Numbered from the stretch's first letter, positions 17,919-26,213 are shown. The stretch is 64,000 nucleotides of DNA from Kitasatospora viridis (GCF_007829815.1 NZ_VIWT01000001.1:1697501-1761500), one strand, 5' to 3'. Numbers and translations: made by a program. Notes: generated from the letters alone by a model not told the origin.

Positions 17919-18329
17919 TCAGACCACCCCCCGCAGGTGCTCCACCCGGGCGGCGCCGCGCGCCCGGCTGATCACGCAGACCAGGTCGATCCGCACCCCG
18001 CCGGGCGGCAGCGGGGCGGGGCCGGGCACCGCGACCGCGGCCAACCGGGCGAAGTGCCCCGGCCAGCGTTCGCTCAGCCAGCGCTCGGCGAGCGTGCGCA
18101 GCCGCTCGACCCGGACCGCGCCGAGGGCCTGCTCGGGCTGCTGGAAGCCCTGCTCGGACCGGGTCTTGACCTCGCACACGGCGACCGTGTCGCCTTCCAG
18201 CGCGATGATGTCCAGCTCACCCTGGGCGCAGCGCCAGTTGCGCTCCAGGATCCTCAGGCCGTCCTGCTCCAGTCGGCGGGCGGCCACCTCCTCGCCGTAC
18301 CGGCCGAGGGCCTGCAGTGCGTTCCGCAC
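17919..18329 (-). CDS. yraN: YraN family endonuclease-like protein (UPF0102)
   Basis: A protein of about 136 residues with the UPF0102 core: GRYGEEVAARRLEQDGLRIL, ERNWRCAQGELDIIALEGD and VAVCEVKTRS, a restriction-endonuclease-like fold with the E-x-K pair. The start is set by the perfect Shine-Dalgarno GGAGGTGATC at 18333-18342, which stands a few bases before the GTG at 18329 and contains the other possible GTG (18338). It opens the yraN-comM-dprA unit. The cellular role is unknown. Confidence 0.88.
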   Translation of the reverse strand: MRNALQALGRYGEEVAARRLEQDGLRILERNWRCAQGELDIIALEGDTVAVCEVKTRSEQGFQQPEQALGAVRVERLRTLAERWLSERWPGHFARLAAVAVPGPAPLPPGGVRIDLVCVISRARGAARVEHLRGVV

Positions 18330-18332
18330 GGC

Positions 18333-18342
18333 GATCACCTCC
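18333..18342 (-). promoter_or_regulatory. Perfect ribosome-binding site of yraN
   Basis: GGAGGTGATC on the minus strand is a ten-base match to the anti-Shine-Dalgarno of 16S rRNA. It favours the GTG at 18329 over the in-frame GTG at 18338, which lies inside it. Confidence 0.7.
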
Positions 18343-18365
18343 GCTGGGAGGCTCCCGCGCGGCGG

Positions 18366-18392
18366 GCCGACGGTCCATCACGAACCGTCGGC
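18366..18392. repeat. 9-bp inverted repeat beside DnaA boxes
   Basis: GCCGACGGT (18366-18374) and ACCGTCGGC (18384-18392) are perfect reverse complements with a 9-bp spacer. They stand between the DnaA boxes and the yraN start. This could be an operator or an RNA hairpin in the yraN leader. Confidence 0.6.
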
Positions 18393-18393
18393 C

Positions 18394-18420
18394 TGTGGAC
18401 AACCCCGCCCCTGTGGACAA
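18394..18420 (-). promoter_or_regulatory. Pair of DnaA boxes, 18 bp apart
   Basis: TGTGGACAA occurs at 18394-18402 and 18412-18420, that is TTGTCCACA twice on the minus strand, 18 bp from start to start. The boxes point towards yraN and lie 64 bp upstream of its start. They mirror the pair in front of the M23 peptidase gene. Confidence 0.6.
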
Positions 18421-18467
18421 CCCGGACCGACTTCCGAGGACCCGCGCCCGCAGACCTGCCCCAAAAA

Positions 18468-18536
18468 GTCAGCTCCCGGAGGTCAGCTCGCGAAGGTCAG
18501 CCCCGCAGGTCGGCTCCCGGAGGTCAGCTCCCGAAC
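18468..18536. repeat. Five tandem 14-bp repeats
   Basis: Units near GTCAGCTCCCGGAG lie at 18468, 18482, 18496 (13 bp, one base shorter), 18509 and 18523. The last unit contains the stop codon of the DUF2469 gene, and every unit except the fourth has a TCA that reads TGA on the minus strand. It may be a slippage-prone array in the 3' untranslated region of that gene. Confidence 0.7.
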
Positions 18537-18850
18537 CCGACCTCGTCCGACGGCAGCTCAAGATCGCTCTTGGCGAGCTCCTCGATGTTCACGTCCTTGA
18601 AGGTCAGCACCCGCACCTTGCGGACGAATCTGGCCGGCCGGTACATGTCCCAGACCCAGGCGTCGGCCATCGAGACCTCGAAGAACACCTCCCCCTGGAC
18701 CGAGTGCACCTGGAGCTCGTAGTCGTTGGTCAGGTAGAACCGGCGCTCGGTCTCGATCACGTACTTGAACAGACCGACGACGTCCTTGTACTCCCGGTAG
18801 AGCTTGAGCTCCATCTCGGTCTCGTACTTCTCGAGATCTTCCGCACTCAT
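18524..18850 (-). CDS. DUF2469 family protein
   Basis: A 108-residue soluble protein (MSAEDLEKYETEMELKLYRE) rich in acidic and aromatic residues, with VIETERRFYLTNDYELQVH and ADAWVWDMYRPARFVRKVRV. This family is near universal in actinobacteria beside yraN and signal peptidase genes, and its function is unknown. It lies 57 nt after the Nudix gene and may belong to the sipZ unit. Its final codons and stop run into a tandem repeat array, so the last residues (DEVGFGS) may vary between strains. Confidence 0.88.
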   Translation of the reverse strand: MSAEDLEKYETEMELKLYREYKDVVGLFKYVIETERRFYLTNDYELQVHSVQGEVFFEVSMADAWVWDMYRPARFVRKVRVLTFKDVNIEELAKSDLELPSDEVGFGS

Positions 18851-18907
18851 GCAGGCGTCCCCTCAGCTCGTCAGGTCCCACCCCATTGTGAACCACCGAA
18901 CCCCCGG

Positions 18908-19420
18908 TCAGAGGGCGACCGGGGCGACTGGTGGCCCGTCCTCCAGCAACCCGGCGAGCAGCTCGGCGAGCGCCGCCGGATAGACCTGTTCGGCGGTCGC
19001 GCGCAGTTCGGCCACCGTCCACCAGCGCGACTCGGCGAGTTGGGCGCGTTCCTCGTCCTCCGCGCCGGAACTGTCCGGCCGGGCACCCCGCGCGCTCGCG
19101 GTGCGGGCCAGGTAGAAGACCTGCCGCTGCTCGTAGGGCCGCCCGTCGTAGCTGAACCGGGCGACGTCGACCGCGACCTCGGGCCCGAGCTCGACCCCGG
19201 TCAGCCCGGTCTCCTCGGCGAGCTCGCGCAGCGCCGCCTCGCGCGGCGGCTCGCCGGGCTTCAGCCCGCCGCCCGGGGTGAACCACCAGGTGCGCCCCGG
19301 TTCGGCCGGGTCGAAGCCGTGGAAGAGCAGCACCCGGTCCTGCCCGTCCAGCAGCAGCACCCGGGCGGCGGTGCGCCGGCGCAGCCCGTCGGGCGTCTCG
19401 GCGTCCTCCTCGTGCGCCAT
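18908..19420 (-). CDS. Nudix (MutT-like) hydrolase
   Basis: A 170-residue protein. The Nudix box is complete (GGGLKPGEPPREAALRELAE followed by ETGL), with PGGG before it. Such enzymes hydrolyse nucleoside diphosphate-linked compounds; the true substrate is not predictable. The start is 1 nt after the sipZ stop, so the two are cotranscribed, as in the S. lividans sipZ operon that carries a mutT-like gene. Confidence 0.9.
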   Translation of the reverse strand: MAHEEDAETPDGLRRRTAARVLLLDGQDRVLLFHGFDPAEPGRTWWFTPGGGLKPGEPPREAALRELAEETGLTGVELGPEVAVDVARFSYDGRPYEQRQVFYLARTASARGARPDSSGAEDEERAQLAESRWWTVAELRATAEQVYPAALAELLAGLLEDGPPVAPVAL

Positions 19421-19421
19421 C

Positions 19422-20180
19422 TCAGCGGCTCCCGCGCAGCCGCCGGCCGAGCGCGGCCACCGGCCCGGTCAGCGAGGTCAGCACGATCAGCGCGGCTCCG
19501 CCGACGCACGCCCAGAAGAGCGGTTCGAGCGGTCCGGGCCGACCCGCCGTCGGACGGCCGAGGGCGGCGAAGGCGTCGGTCGGGTGGTGCGGGCCGAACC
19601 GGGCGAACGGCCAGACGGTGGCCTCCACCCGGGCCTTCACCGCCGAGTCCGGCACGGTGCCGAGGTCCTGGTCGAGGTGCACCCGGGAGTCCAGCGAGCC
19701 TGTGCGGTTGTCGCCGAGCACGAAGAGCCGCCCGGCCGGCACGGTCACGCTGAACGCGTCGCCGGCCGGCGCGGGCCCGGCGGGTTCCAGGTAGGGCTCG
19801 GCGATCCGGGTGCCGTTGACGGTGATCCCGCCCCGCACGTCGCCGGCCACGGTGTCGCCGCCGACCGCGACCACCCGCTTGACCAGGGTCTCGTTGCCCC
19901 AGACGGGGTCCTGGAAGACCACCACGTCGCCGCGCCCGACGGTGCTGCCGGAGACGGTGCGGCCGAGCACCGTGTCCCCGGCGAGGATGCCGGGCTCCAT
20001 CGAGCCGGTCGGCACCGCGTAGGGGCGGTACAGCACGGCGATCCCGGCGAATCCGCCGACCAGCAGCAGCAGGCCGAGGGCCAGCGCGACGCCCTGCAGC
20101 ACGCCCCCCAGCCGGCGGGCGGCGACGGCGGGCCGGTCGGCCGCGCCGGTGCCGGTGGCTCCTTCGGCGAGGCTGCTCAT
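19422..20180 (-). CDS. sipZ: Type I signal peptidase, SipZ position
   Basis: A 252-residue membrane-bound signal peptidase (S26). After a cytoplasmic stretch there is one N-terminal membrane segment (about residues 29-50). The catalytic Ser is in VPTGSMEPGI and the Lys in ETLVKRVVAVGGDTV; the box LFVLGDNRTGSLDSR follows. A second membrane segment is near the C-terminus (LFWACVGGAALIVLTSL). The ATG at 20180 has AGGACGG seven bases before it; a GTG at 20186 is the alternative. A 174-nt gap separates it from the other three sip genes, and the Nudix gene follows at once. This matches the separate sipZ operon of S. lividans. Confidence 0.9.
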   Translation of the reverse strand: MSSLAEGATGTGAADRPAVAARRLGGVLQGVALALGLLLLVGGFAGIAVLYRPYAVPTGSMEPGILAGDTVLGRTVSGSTVGRGDVVVFQDPVWGNETLVKRVVAVGGDTVAGDVRGGITVNGTRIAEPYLEPAGPAPAGDAFSVTVPAGRLFVLGDNRTGSLDSRVHLDQDLGTVPDSAVKARVEATVWPFARFGPHHPTDAFAALGRPTAGRPGPLEPLFWACVGGAALIVLTSLTGPVAALGRRLRGSR

Positions 20181-20354
20181 GGTCACCGTCCTGGGTGCGA
20201 GGGGCGGACACGGCGGCGGGCCGTGGCACGTCCGAGCAGATTACTCGTCGGTACCACGGCCCGCGCAAGAGTCGCCCGCCACTGCGTTCGGCGGTCCTCG
20301 ACCCGTCCGGCCCCGGTCAGCCCGTCCGGCCCCGGTCGACCCTTCCCGCCCCGG

Positions 20355-21371
20355 CTAGCCCTTGCGCCGCCGGCGCAGCCACCAGGCCACCGGCAGCGCA
20401 CCGGCCGCACCGAGCGCCGGCGGGGCGAACCCGGCCGCCGAGATGCCCTTCTGACTGAACGTGGACGGCACGGAGAGCGTCGACCAGTGGTTCAGCGGCC
20501 AGGCCACCACGAACGCCCGGCCCACCACGTTGCCGTCCGGCACGGCGCCGCCGCCCGGCTGGTCCATGTGGTAGCGGGAGTCCAGCGAGTCGTCCCGGTG
20601 GTCGCCCATCACCCACACGTGGTCGGCGGGCACCTTGACCGGGCCGAACGGCCGGTTGCCGCAGGCACCGAACTCCGGGTTGCTGTCGAAGACGTACGGC
20701 TCGTTCAGCGCCACGCCGTTGACCTTGAGCGGGCCGTTGCCGTCGCACTCGACGGTGTCGCCGCCGACCGCGACCACCCGCTTGATCAGGTCCTTCTCGT
20801 TGGCGGAGGGCATCAGGCCGATGAAGCTCAGCACGTCCTGCAGCCCGCGCACCACCGCGTTGGAGCTCTGCTGGGTGGGCACCTCGTTGAGCCAGCCGCC
20901 CGGGTCGTGGAAGACCACGACCTCGCCGCGGTCCGGCTTGGCGCCGAACCAGGGCGTCAGCTTGTCCACCAGCACCCGGTCGCCGACCTGGAGGGTGTTC
21001 TGCATCGACTCCGAGGGGATCGAGAAGGCCTGGACGAAGAAGGTCTTGATGACCAGCGCCAGGACCAGCGCGATGCCCAGCAGGATCGGCAGCTCCTTCC
21101 AGAAGGACCGCGGCTTGCGCTCCTTCCGCGGTTCGCCGAGCTCGCGGACCGGCGGCTCGTCCCCGCCGCCCGCGCCGACGGCTCCGGGCTGCGGCTCCGG
21201 AGCGCCGCCGTCCTCCTCGGGCAGGTCCGCGCCGTGCGGTCCGGCCGCGTCCTGTGGTCCGCCGTGCCCGTCGGCCGGTCCGGCCGGGCCGGACGAACCG
21301 GCGGACTGGTCCGCGCGCCCGGAGCCCTCAGGCTCGCCGGCGCCGCGGGTACCGATCACCAGATCCCCCAC
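20355..21371 (-). CDS. sipY: Type I signal peptidase, SipY position
   Basis: A 338-residue S26 signal peptidase. A long Gly/Pro/Glu-rich cytoplasmic N-terminus (about 90 residues) precedes the first membrane segment. The catalytic Ser is in IPSESMQNTLQVGDRVLVDK and the Lys in DLIKRVVAVGGDTVE; VWVMGDHRDDSLDSRYH follows. A C-terminal membrane segment ends in WWLRRRRKG. The GTG at 21371 has a strong site (GGGAGGAG). The start overlaps the end of the upstream sip gene by 16 nt. In S. lividans SipY is the main signal peptidase; the symbol here rests on gene order. Confidence 0.9.
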   Translation of the reverse strand: MGDLVIGTRGAGEPEGSGRADQSAGSSGPAGPADGHGGPQDAAGPHGADLPEEDGGAPEPQPGAVGAGGGDEPPVRELGEPRKERKPRSFWKELPILLGIALVLALVIKTFFVQAFSIPSESMQNTLQVGDRVLVDKLTPWFGAKPDRGEVVVFHDPGGWLNEVPTQQSSNAVVRGLQDVLSFIGLMPSANEKDLIKRVVAVGGDTVECDGNGPLKVNGVALNEPYVFDSNPEFGACGNRPFGPVKVPADHVWVMGDHRDDSLDSRYHMDQPGGGAVPDGNVVGRAFVVAWPLNHWSTLSVPSTFSQKGISAAGFAPPALGAAGALPVAWWLRRRRKG

Positions 21372-22408
21372 GACTTCTCCTCCCTGCTGTGCGGACGACC
21401 CTCGTCCGCGGTCGAAAGTGCCGCACAGCGGGCACCACGCCTGCTTCTCCTGCACTTCTCTATCACTCCGGGCGGCCCGTCCCCGGCATCCCACACGGCG
21501 GGCGGGCGGAGCCCGCGGGCCGTCGGCCCTGCTCGGCGCCGCCGTCGGCGTACGGTCGCAGCTGCGCCCAACATCCCCATAACGAGTGAGGATTGCAGGG
21601 GATCCGGCCCGGGCCGCGGGATTTTCGCCGGTGCCCCGGCAGCGGCCCGTGGGTAGCTCGGCCGTGCGAGCGTGTGGATCCGGTCGAACGGCCAGCCGAT
21701 CATGAACGCCCGGCCGATCACGTTGCCGACCGGCACCGTGCCCTGGTCCGGGCCCGACATGTGGTAGCGCGAGTCGGCCGAGACGTCCCGGTGGTCGCCC
21801 ATCACCCACAGCCGCCCGGGCGGCACGGTCACCTGGAAGGCGAGCCGTGAGGGCGGGTTGCCGGCGGCCAGGTAGGGCTCGTCGATCGGGGTGCCGTTGA
21901 CGGTGATCCGGCCCTGCTGGTCGCAGCAGGCGACCCGGTCACCGGCCACTCCGATGACCCGCTTGATCAGGTCCTGCTCGTCGGCCGAGGGCAGCAGGCC
22001 GACCCAGCTGAAGGCGGTCTTCACGCCGTCCACCACCGGCCCGTCGGTGTCCGGGGCGTGGCCCTGCTCCAGCCAGCCGCCCGGGTCCTTGAAGACCACC
22101 ACGTCGCCGCGCTGCGGGGTGCTGCCGAACCACGGGGTGAGCTTGTCCACCAGCACCCGGTCGCCGATCGCGATGGTCTGCTCCATCGAGCCGGACGGGA
22201 TGACGAACACCTGGACGAAGAAGGTCTTGAGCACGAGCGCGATGACCAGTGCCACCACGGCGATCAGCGGCAGCTCGCGCAGCATCGACCTGCGCCCGCG
22301 GCGCCCCGCCCGGCGGGCGGTGCGGCGGCGTTCGGCCCGGCCGCGGCCGGCCGGCGGCCCGGCGCTGGGGGCGGGTGGTTCGGTCGCGGCCCTAGCCCTG
22401 CTCCCCAT
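21356..22408 (-). CDS. sipX: Type I signal peptidase, SipX position, long basic tail
   Basis: A 350-residue S26 signal peptidase. An Arg-rich N-terminus precedes the membrane segment LIAVVALVIALVLKTFF. Catalytic Ser is in IPSGSMEQTIAIGDRVLVDK and Lys in DLIKRVIGVAGDRVA; LWVMGDHRDVSADSRYHM follows. After a short C-terminal hydrophobic stretch come RRRRRR and about 55 unusual residues that run into the start of the next gene. The ATG at 22408 has GGGGGAG before it and overlaps the upstream sip gene by 17 nt. The tail may reflect a lost stop codon. The symbol rests on gene order. Confidence 0.88.
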   Translation of the reverse strand: MGSRARAATEPPAPSAGPPAGRGRAERRRTARRAGRRGRRSMLRELPLIAVVALVIALVLKTFFVQVFVIPSGSMEQTIAIGDRVLVDKLTPWFGSTPQRGDVVVFKDPGGWLEQGHAPDTDGPVVDGVKTAFSWVGLLPSADEQDLIKRVIGVAGDRVACCDQQGRITVNGTPIDEPYLAAGNPPSRLAFQVTVPPGRLWVMGDHRDVSADSRYHMSGPDQGTVPVGNVIGRAFMIGWPFDRIHTLARPSYPRAAAGAPAKIPRPGPDPLQSSLVMGMLGAAATVRRRRRRAGPTARGLRPPAVWDAGDGPPGVIEKCRRSRRGARCAALSTADEGRPHSREEKSWGIW

Positions 22409-23252
22409 GCGCACCGCTCCCCCCTGCGGCGGGGATGGCGGCGAAGCCGGCGGGGCGGTCCAGGGTGCGCCAGTGGCCGATCGGGAAGAGCACCAGGTCG
22501 GCCCGCCCGATCACCTTGCGCACGGGCACGAACCCGCCGCCGGGGTCGCCGAGGTGGTCGCGGGAGTCCCGGGAGTCGCTGCGGTGGTCGCCGAGCACGA
22601 AGAGCGCGCCGGGCGGCACCTGGACGTCGAAGCCGACGCTGGAGGGCGCGTCGCCGGGGAAGAGGTAGTCGGTCTCCGGGAGCGCGACGCCGTTGACGGT
22701 CAGCTCCCGGGCGCCGGCCCGGTAGGTCACCCGGTCGCCGCCGACGCCGATCACCCGCTTCACGAAGATCGATCCGTCGAACGGGCCGATGCCCACGGCC
22801 TCGCCCAGCTTGCGCAGGTCGGCCCCGATCCCGGGGTCGTTGTCGCCGCCCGGCACGAACGAGTCGGTGCCGTCGAAGACCACCACGTCGCCGCGGTGCA
22901 CGGTGCCGCCGAACTGGTAGGCGAGCTTGTTGACCAGCACCCGGTCGCCGGGCCGCAGGGTGTTCTCCATCGAGGCGGAGGGCACCGAGAAGGGCTGCGC
23001 CACGAAGGCGTTGACCAGCAGCAGCACCACGACGACCACGGCGAGCAGCTTGGCCAGGTCGCGTAGTCCCCAGCCGAACCAGCCCTGGCCGTCCTCGGCG
23101 CCCCCCTCGGCTGACGACTCGTCGGCTGACGGCTCGTCGGCCGGCGGCGCCTCGGCGACGGCGCCGGAAACAGCCGCGGACCGCGACGGCTCCCGCTCCC
23201 CGGAGGGTGCGGGCGTGCCGTCGCGGTCCGCGATCGGTTCGTGGCTGCTCAT
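22392..23252 (-). CDS. sipW: Type I signal peptidase, SipW position
   Basis: A 286-residue S26 signal peptidase and the first of three overlapping sip genes. It has an acidic Ser/Glu/Ala-rich N-terminus, one membrane segment (LLAVVVVVLLLVNAFVA), the catalytic Ser in VPSASMENTLRPGDRVLVNK, Lys in SIFVKRVIGVGGDRV, and LFVLGDHRSDSRDSRDH. It lacks a C-terminal membrane segment, as SipW does in S. lividans. The enzyme removes signal peptides from exported proteins on the outer face of the membrane. It follows rplS after a hairpin. Confidence 0.9.
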   Translation of the reverse strand: MSSHEPIADRDGTPAPSGEREPSRSAAVSGAVAEAPPADEPSADESSAEGGAEDGQGWFGWGLRDLAKLLAVVVVVLLLVNAFVAQPFSVPSASMENTLRPGDRVLVNKLAYQFGGTVHRGDVVVFDGTDSFVPGGDNDPGIGADLRKLGEAVGIGPFDGSIFVKRVIGVGGDRVTYRAGARELTVNGVALPETDYLFPGDAPSSVGFDVQVPPGALFVLGDHRSDSRDSRDHLGDPGGGFVPVRKVIGRADLVLFPIGHWRTLDRPAGFAAIPAAGGSGAHGEQG

Positions 23253-23284
23253 CGGGCCGAAGCTTAGCGGCCGACTCTGAGCGT

Positions 23285-23322
23285 GCTGAACCCCCGGGCA
23301 GCGCCGGGGGCCACGGTTCAGC
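23285..23322 (-). terminator. Hairpin between rplS and the sip operon
   Basis: GCTGAA plus CCCCCGG (23285-23297) pairs with CCGGGGG (23304-23310) and TTCAGC (23317-23322), with a 6-nt bulge. It overlaps the rplS stop, so it can end the rimM-trmD-rplS transcript. Confidence 0.55.
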
Positions 23323-23668
23323 GGTCGCGCTTCTCCTTGATCTTCGCGGCCTTGCCGCGCAGGTCACGGAGGTAGTACAGCTTGGCGCGACGGACGTCAC
23401 CGCGGGTGACGACCTCGATCTTCTCGACGATCGGGGTGTGCACCGGGAAGGTGCGCTCCACGCCGACGTTGAAGCTCACCTTGCGGACGGTGAAGGTCTC
23501 ACCGATGCCCGCACCGTGGCGGCGGATGACGACGCCCTGGAAGACCTGGACACGGGAGCGGTTGCCCTCGATGACCCGGACGTGGACCTTCAGGGTGTCA
23601 CCGGCGCGGAACGCCGGGATGTCGGTGCGCAGCGAGGCCGCGTCGACAGCAGCGAGCTTGTTGCTCAT
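23318..23668 (-). CDS. rplS: 50S ribosomal protein L19
   Basis: A 116-residue L19 ([20 protein letters not shown]) with [40 protein letters not shown] and [20 protein letters not shown], a full-length match. L19 sits at the 30S-50S interface. The gene follows trmD after a 153-nt gap, the standard rpsP-khpA-rimM-trmD-rplS order. Confidence 0.97.
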   Translation of the reverse strand: MSNKLAAVDAASLRTDIPAFRAGDTLKVHVRVIEGNRSRVQVFQGVVIRRHGAGIGETFTVRKVSFNVGVERTFPVHTPIVEKIEVVTRGDVRRAKLYYLRDLRGKAAKIKEKRDR

Positions 23669-23821
23669 GATGCTCTCCATCGCAGGCGCCACGGGCCGCC
23701 CACGGAAATTCGTCAACAATGGGGTCTGTTGCGGGTCGCTTCGGCTGGCGGCGGCTCCCCCGTGGCGGGGACACCGGTCCACTGACCCCCTCGCGGGAGC
23801 CGGGCGACAGACAACAGCCGC

Positions 23822-24640
23822 CTATTCTTCCACAGCCCCGGTCACGGAGTGAAATCGGCCGAGTTCCGCGTCCCAGCGCAGCCCGAGCACGTCGAGGGCC
23901 GCGCGCTCCTTCTTGTCGAAGCCCTCCAGCCGCCAGCGGGCGACCAGGTCGGGGCGGTTGGCCAGGGTGCGGGCGAAGGCCTGCTCGCGGCGCCAGCGGG
24001 CGATCTTCCCGTGGTTGCCGCTGAGCAGCACCTCGGGCACCTCGCGGCCGCGCCACTCGGCGGGCTTGGTGTAGACCGGGCCCTCCAGCAGGTCGGCCAT
24101 CGCGCCGGGGGCGAAGGAGTCGTCCTGGTGCGAGGCGGCGTTGCCGAGCACCCCGGGCAGCAGCCGGGCCACGGCCTCCACCATGACCAGCACCGCGACC
24201 TCGCCGCCGGCCAGCACGTAGTCGCCGATCGAGGCCTCGACCACCGGCATCCGGGTCGCCGCCTCCTCGATCACCCGGCGGTCGATGCCCTCGTAGCGCG
24301 CGGGGGCGAAGGCCAGCCAGGGGCGCTGGGCGAGTTCCTGGGCCAGTTCCTGGGTGAACGGCACGCCGCTGGGGGTGGGCACCACCAGGGTCGGCACCTC
24401 GCCCTCGGGCCCGGCGGCGAGCACCGCGTCCAGGGCCTCGCCCCAGGGCTCGGGCTTCATGACCATGCCGGGGCCGCCGCCGTAGGGGCTGTCGTCCACG
24501 GTGCGGTGCACGTCGTGGGTCCAGCCGCGCAGGTCGTGCAGGTGCACGTCGAGCTGGCCGCGGGCGCGGGCCTTGCCGACCAGCGAGACGTTCAGCGGCT
24601 CAAGGTACTCGGGGAAGATCGTGACGACGTCGATCCGCAT
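23822..24640 (-). CDS. trmD: tRNA (guanine37-N1)-methyltransferase
   Basis: A SPOUT methyltransferase of about 272 residues that makes m1G37 in tRNAs and so prevents +1 frameshifts. The trefoil-knot motifs are present: [34 protein letters not shown] and [20 protein letters not shown]. Most TrmDs begin [13 protein letters not shown], so the ATG at 24640 is preferred. A GTG at 24652 that overlaps the rimM stop (GTGA) would add four residues. Confidence 0.95.
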   Translation of the reverse strand: MRIDVVTIFPEYLEPLNVSLVGKARARGQLDVHLHDLRGWTHDVHRTVDDSPYGGGPGMVMKPEPWGEALDAVLAAGPEGEVPTLVVPTPSGVPFTQELAQELAQRPWLAFAPARYEGIDRRVIEEAATRMPVVEASIGDYVLAGGEVAVLVMVEAVARLLPGVLGNAASHQDDSFAPGAMADLLEGPVYTKPAEWRGREVPEVLLSGNHGKIARWRREQAFARTLANRPDLVARWRLEGFDKKERAALDVLGLRWDAELGRFHSVTGAVEE

Positions 24641-24648
24641 GCTGTCGC

Positions 24649-25197
24649 TCACCGGTTCTGCTCCGGCCCGCCGTCCAGTTCGGCCTCGGCCTCGTCGATC
24701 AGGCCGGGCGGCGGGGTGATCACGCAGCGCTGCTCGGCCAGGTCGATGGTCGGCACGATCTGCTCGACGAAGGGGATCAGCACCTCGGTGCCGTCCGGCC
24801 TGACCACGGTCAGCAGGTCCTGGTAGGGCAGGTGGACGACCTCGGTCAGCTCGCCGACCAGGGTGCCGTCGGCCAGCACCACGTCCAGGCCGATCAGCTG
24901 GTGGTCGTAGTACTCGTCCTCCTCCTCGGGCCGCTCGTCCGGGTCCACCTCGGCGATCAGCATGGTGTTGCGCAGCGCCTCGGCGTCGGTGCGGTCCTTG
25001 ACCCCGGCGAACCGGATCAGCAGCTTGCCGCTGTGCACCTTGCCGGACTCGACGGTGAGCGGGCCGACCTTGGCCGGGTCGGTGAGCAGCACCGCACCCG
25101 GTCCGAGCCGCAGTTCGGGTTCGTCGGTGCGGACCTCGACGAAGACGTCCCCCCGGATGCCGTGGGCGCGACCGATCCGGCCGACGACGAGCTGCAC
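24649..25197 (-). CDS. rimM: Ribosome maturation factor RimM
   Basis: A 182-residue RimM starting at GTG 25197 behind AGGAG. It shows [20 protein letters not shown] and the PRC-barrel part [20 protein letters not shown], then [20 protein letters not shown]. It binds S19 and helps 16S processing. It ends next to trmD. An intrinsic terminator and an array of three 18-bp repeats lie upstream, so rimM-trmD-rplS probably starts from its own promoter. Confidence 0.95.
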   Translation of the reverse strand: MQLVVGRIGRAHGIRGDVFVEVRTDEPELRLGPGAVLLTDPAKVGPLTVESGKVHSGKLLIRFAGVKDRTDAEALRNTMLIAEVDPDERPEEEDEYYDHQLIGLDVVLADGTLVGELTEVVHLPYQDLLTVVRPDGTEVLIPFVEQIVPTIDLAEQRCVITPPPGLIDEAEAELDGGPEQNR

Positions 25198-25232
25198 GGT
25201 TCCAACTCCTGAACTGGTACTGAGCGAACGGA

Positions 25233-25286
25233 CAGGTACTTCAACGTACTCAGGTGATTCAACGGACTCAGGTGCTTCAACGTACT
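25233..25286. repeat. Three tandem 18-bp repeats upstream of rimM
   Basis: CAGGTACTTCAACGTACT (25233-25250), CAGGTGATTCAACGGACT (25251-25268) and CAGGTGCTTCAACGTACT (25269-25286) stand head to tail, differing from each other at only two or three positions. They lie between the khpA terminator and the rimM ribosome site. On the minus strand each unit has TTGAAG or TTGAAT. They may be operator or promoter elements. Confidence 0.75.
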
Positions 25287-25297
25287 GCGGAAAAGCC

Positions 25298-25332
25298 GAA
25301 CGGCCGGGACGCGCGAGGCGTCCCGGCCGTTC
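25298..25332 (-). terminator. Intrinsic terminator after rpsP-khpA
   Basis: A 14-bp perfect stem, GAACGGCCGGGACG with CGTCCCGGCCGTTC, has a 7-nt loop and is followed on the minus strand by CTTTT. It is one of the few hairpins here with a U-tract. Confidence 0.88.
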
Positions 25333-25352
25333 CGAGCAGACGGCGGTGACCG

Positions 25353-25592
25353 TCAGCGGACGTTGTCCACGTCGACCAGGTCGACCCGGACGTTGCGGCC
25401 GCCCAGCGCGCCCACCACGGTGCGCAGCGCCCGGGCGGTACGACCGCCGCGACCGATCACCTTGCCGAGGTCATCGGGGTGCACCCGCACCTCGATGGTG
25501 TTCCCGCGACGCAGGTTGCGCGAGCGCACCTGCACGTCGTCGGGGTGCTCGACGATGCCCTTCACCAAGTGGTCGAGGGCGTCCTCGATCAC
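25353..25592 (-). CDS. khpA: KH-domain RNA-binding protein KhpA
   Basis: A 79-residue single type-II KH domain starting at GTG 25592, with the GXXG loop in [20 protein letters not shown]. KhpA, often with KhpB/Jag, binds many RNAs and affects cell size in Gram-positives. It lies 2 nt after rpsP and ends at a strong terminator. Confidence 0.92.
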   Translation of the reverse strand: MIEDALDHLVKGIVEHPDDVQVRSRNLRRGNTIEVRVHPDDLGKVIGRGGRTARALRTVVGALGGRNVRVDLVDVDNVR

Positions 25593-25594
25593 GA

Positions 25595-26020
25595 TCAGGC
25601 CTCGGTGGTCTCGGCGTCAGCCTCGACCTTGTCCGACTTCTTGGCCTTCGGGGTGATGGCGACACCGGTGGTGGCGTCCTCGAAGCCGGCGACGGCCTTC
25701 GCGAAGAGGTGCGAGAAGTCCTCGGTCTTCGGCTCGGCGACCAGCAGCGGCGCCGGGGCCGGCAGGCCCTTGAACTTCTGCCAGTCACCGGTGAGCTTGA
25801 GGATGGCGAGGACCGGCTCGGTCGGCTGGGCGCCGACGGACAGCCAGTACTGGGCGCGCTCGCCGTCGACCTCGATCTTCGAGGGGTTGTAGGTCGGCTG
25901 GTAGATGCCGATCTCCTCGATCGCGCGGCCGTCGCGCTTGGTGCGCGAGTCGGCGACGACGATGCGGTAGTGCGGGGAACGGATCTTGCCGAGACGCTTG
26001 AGCTTGATCTTGACTGCCAC
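25595..26020 (-). CDS. rpsP: 30S ribosomal protein S16
   Basis: A 141-residue S16 starting at GTG 26020 ([20 protein letters not shown]) behind AGGAG. The core is standard ([38 protein letters not shown]). Residues beyond about 80 form an extended Ala/Glu/Lys tail, usual for actinobacterial S16. It heads the rpsP-khpA pair. Confidence 0.96.
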   Translation of the reverse strand: MAVKIKLKRLGKIRSPHYRIVVADSRTKRDGRAIEEIGIYQPTYNPSKIEVDGERAQYWLSVGAQPTEPVLAILKLTGDWQKFKGLPAPAPLLVAEPKTEDFSHLFAKAVAGFEDATTGVAITPKAKKSDKVEADAETTEA

Positions 26021-26213
26021 GGGAGTGGATTCTCCTGAAGTTGACGTGGGTGCGCGACCGCGCTCCGCGTGGGGTTGCGGGAGCCGGTCGTACGGGTGAC
26101 ACGCCAGCCGTAGGAGAGAGGGTCCTGTTGGCTGTCGGGTATCAGCTATCGATTGTGCCATACGGCCGGGCCTCCCCCGACCGGGACGGGACCCGGCCGG
26201 GGGGAGCCGGTCG

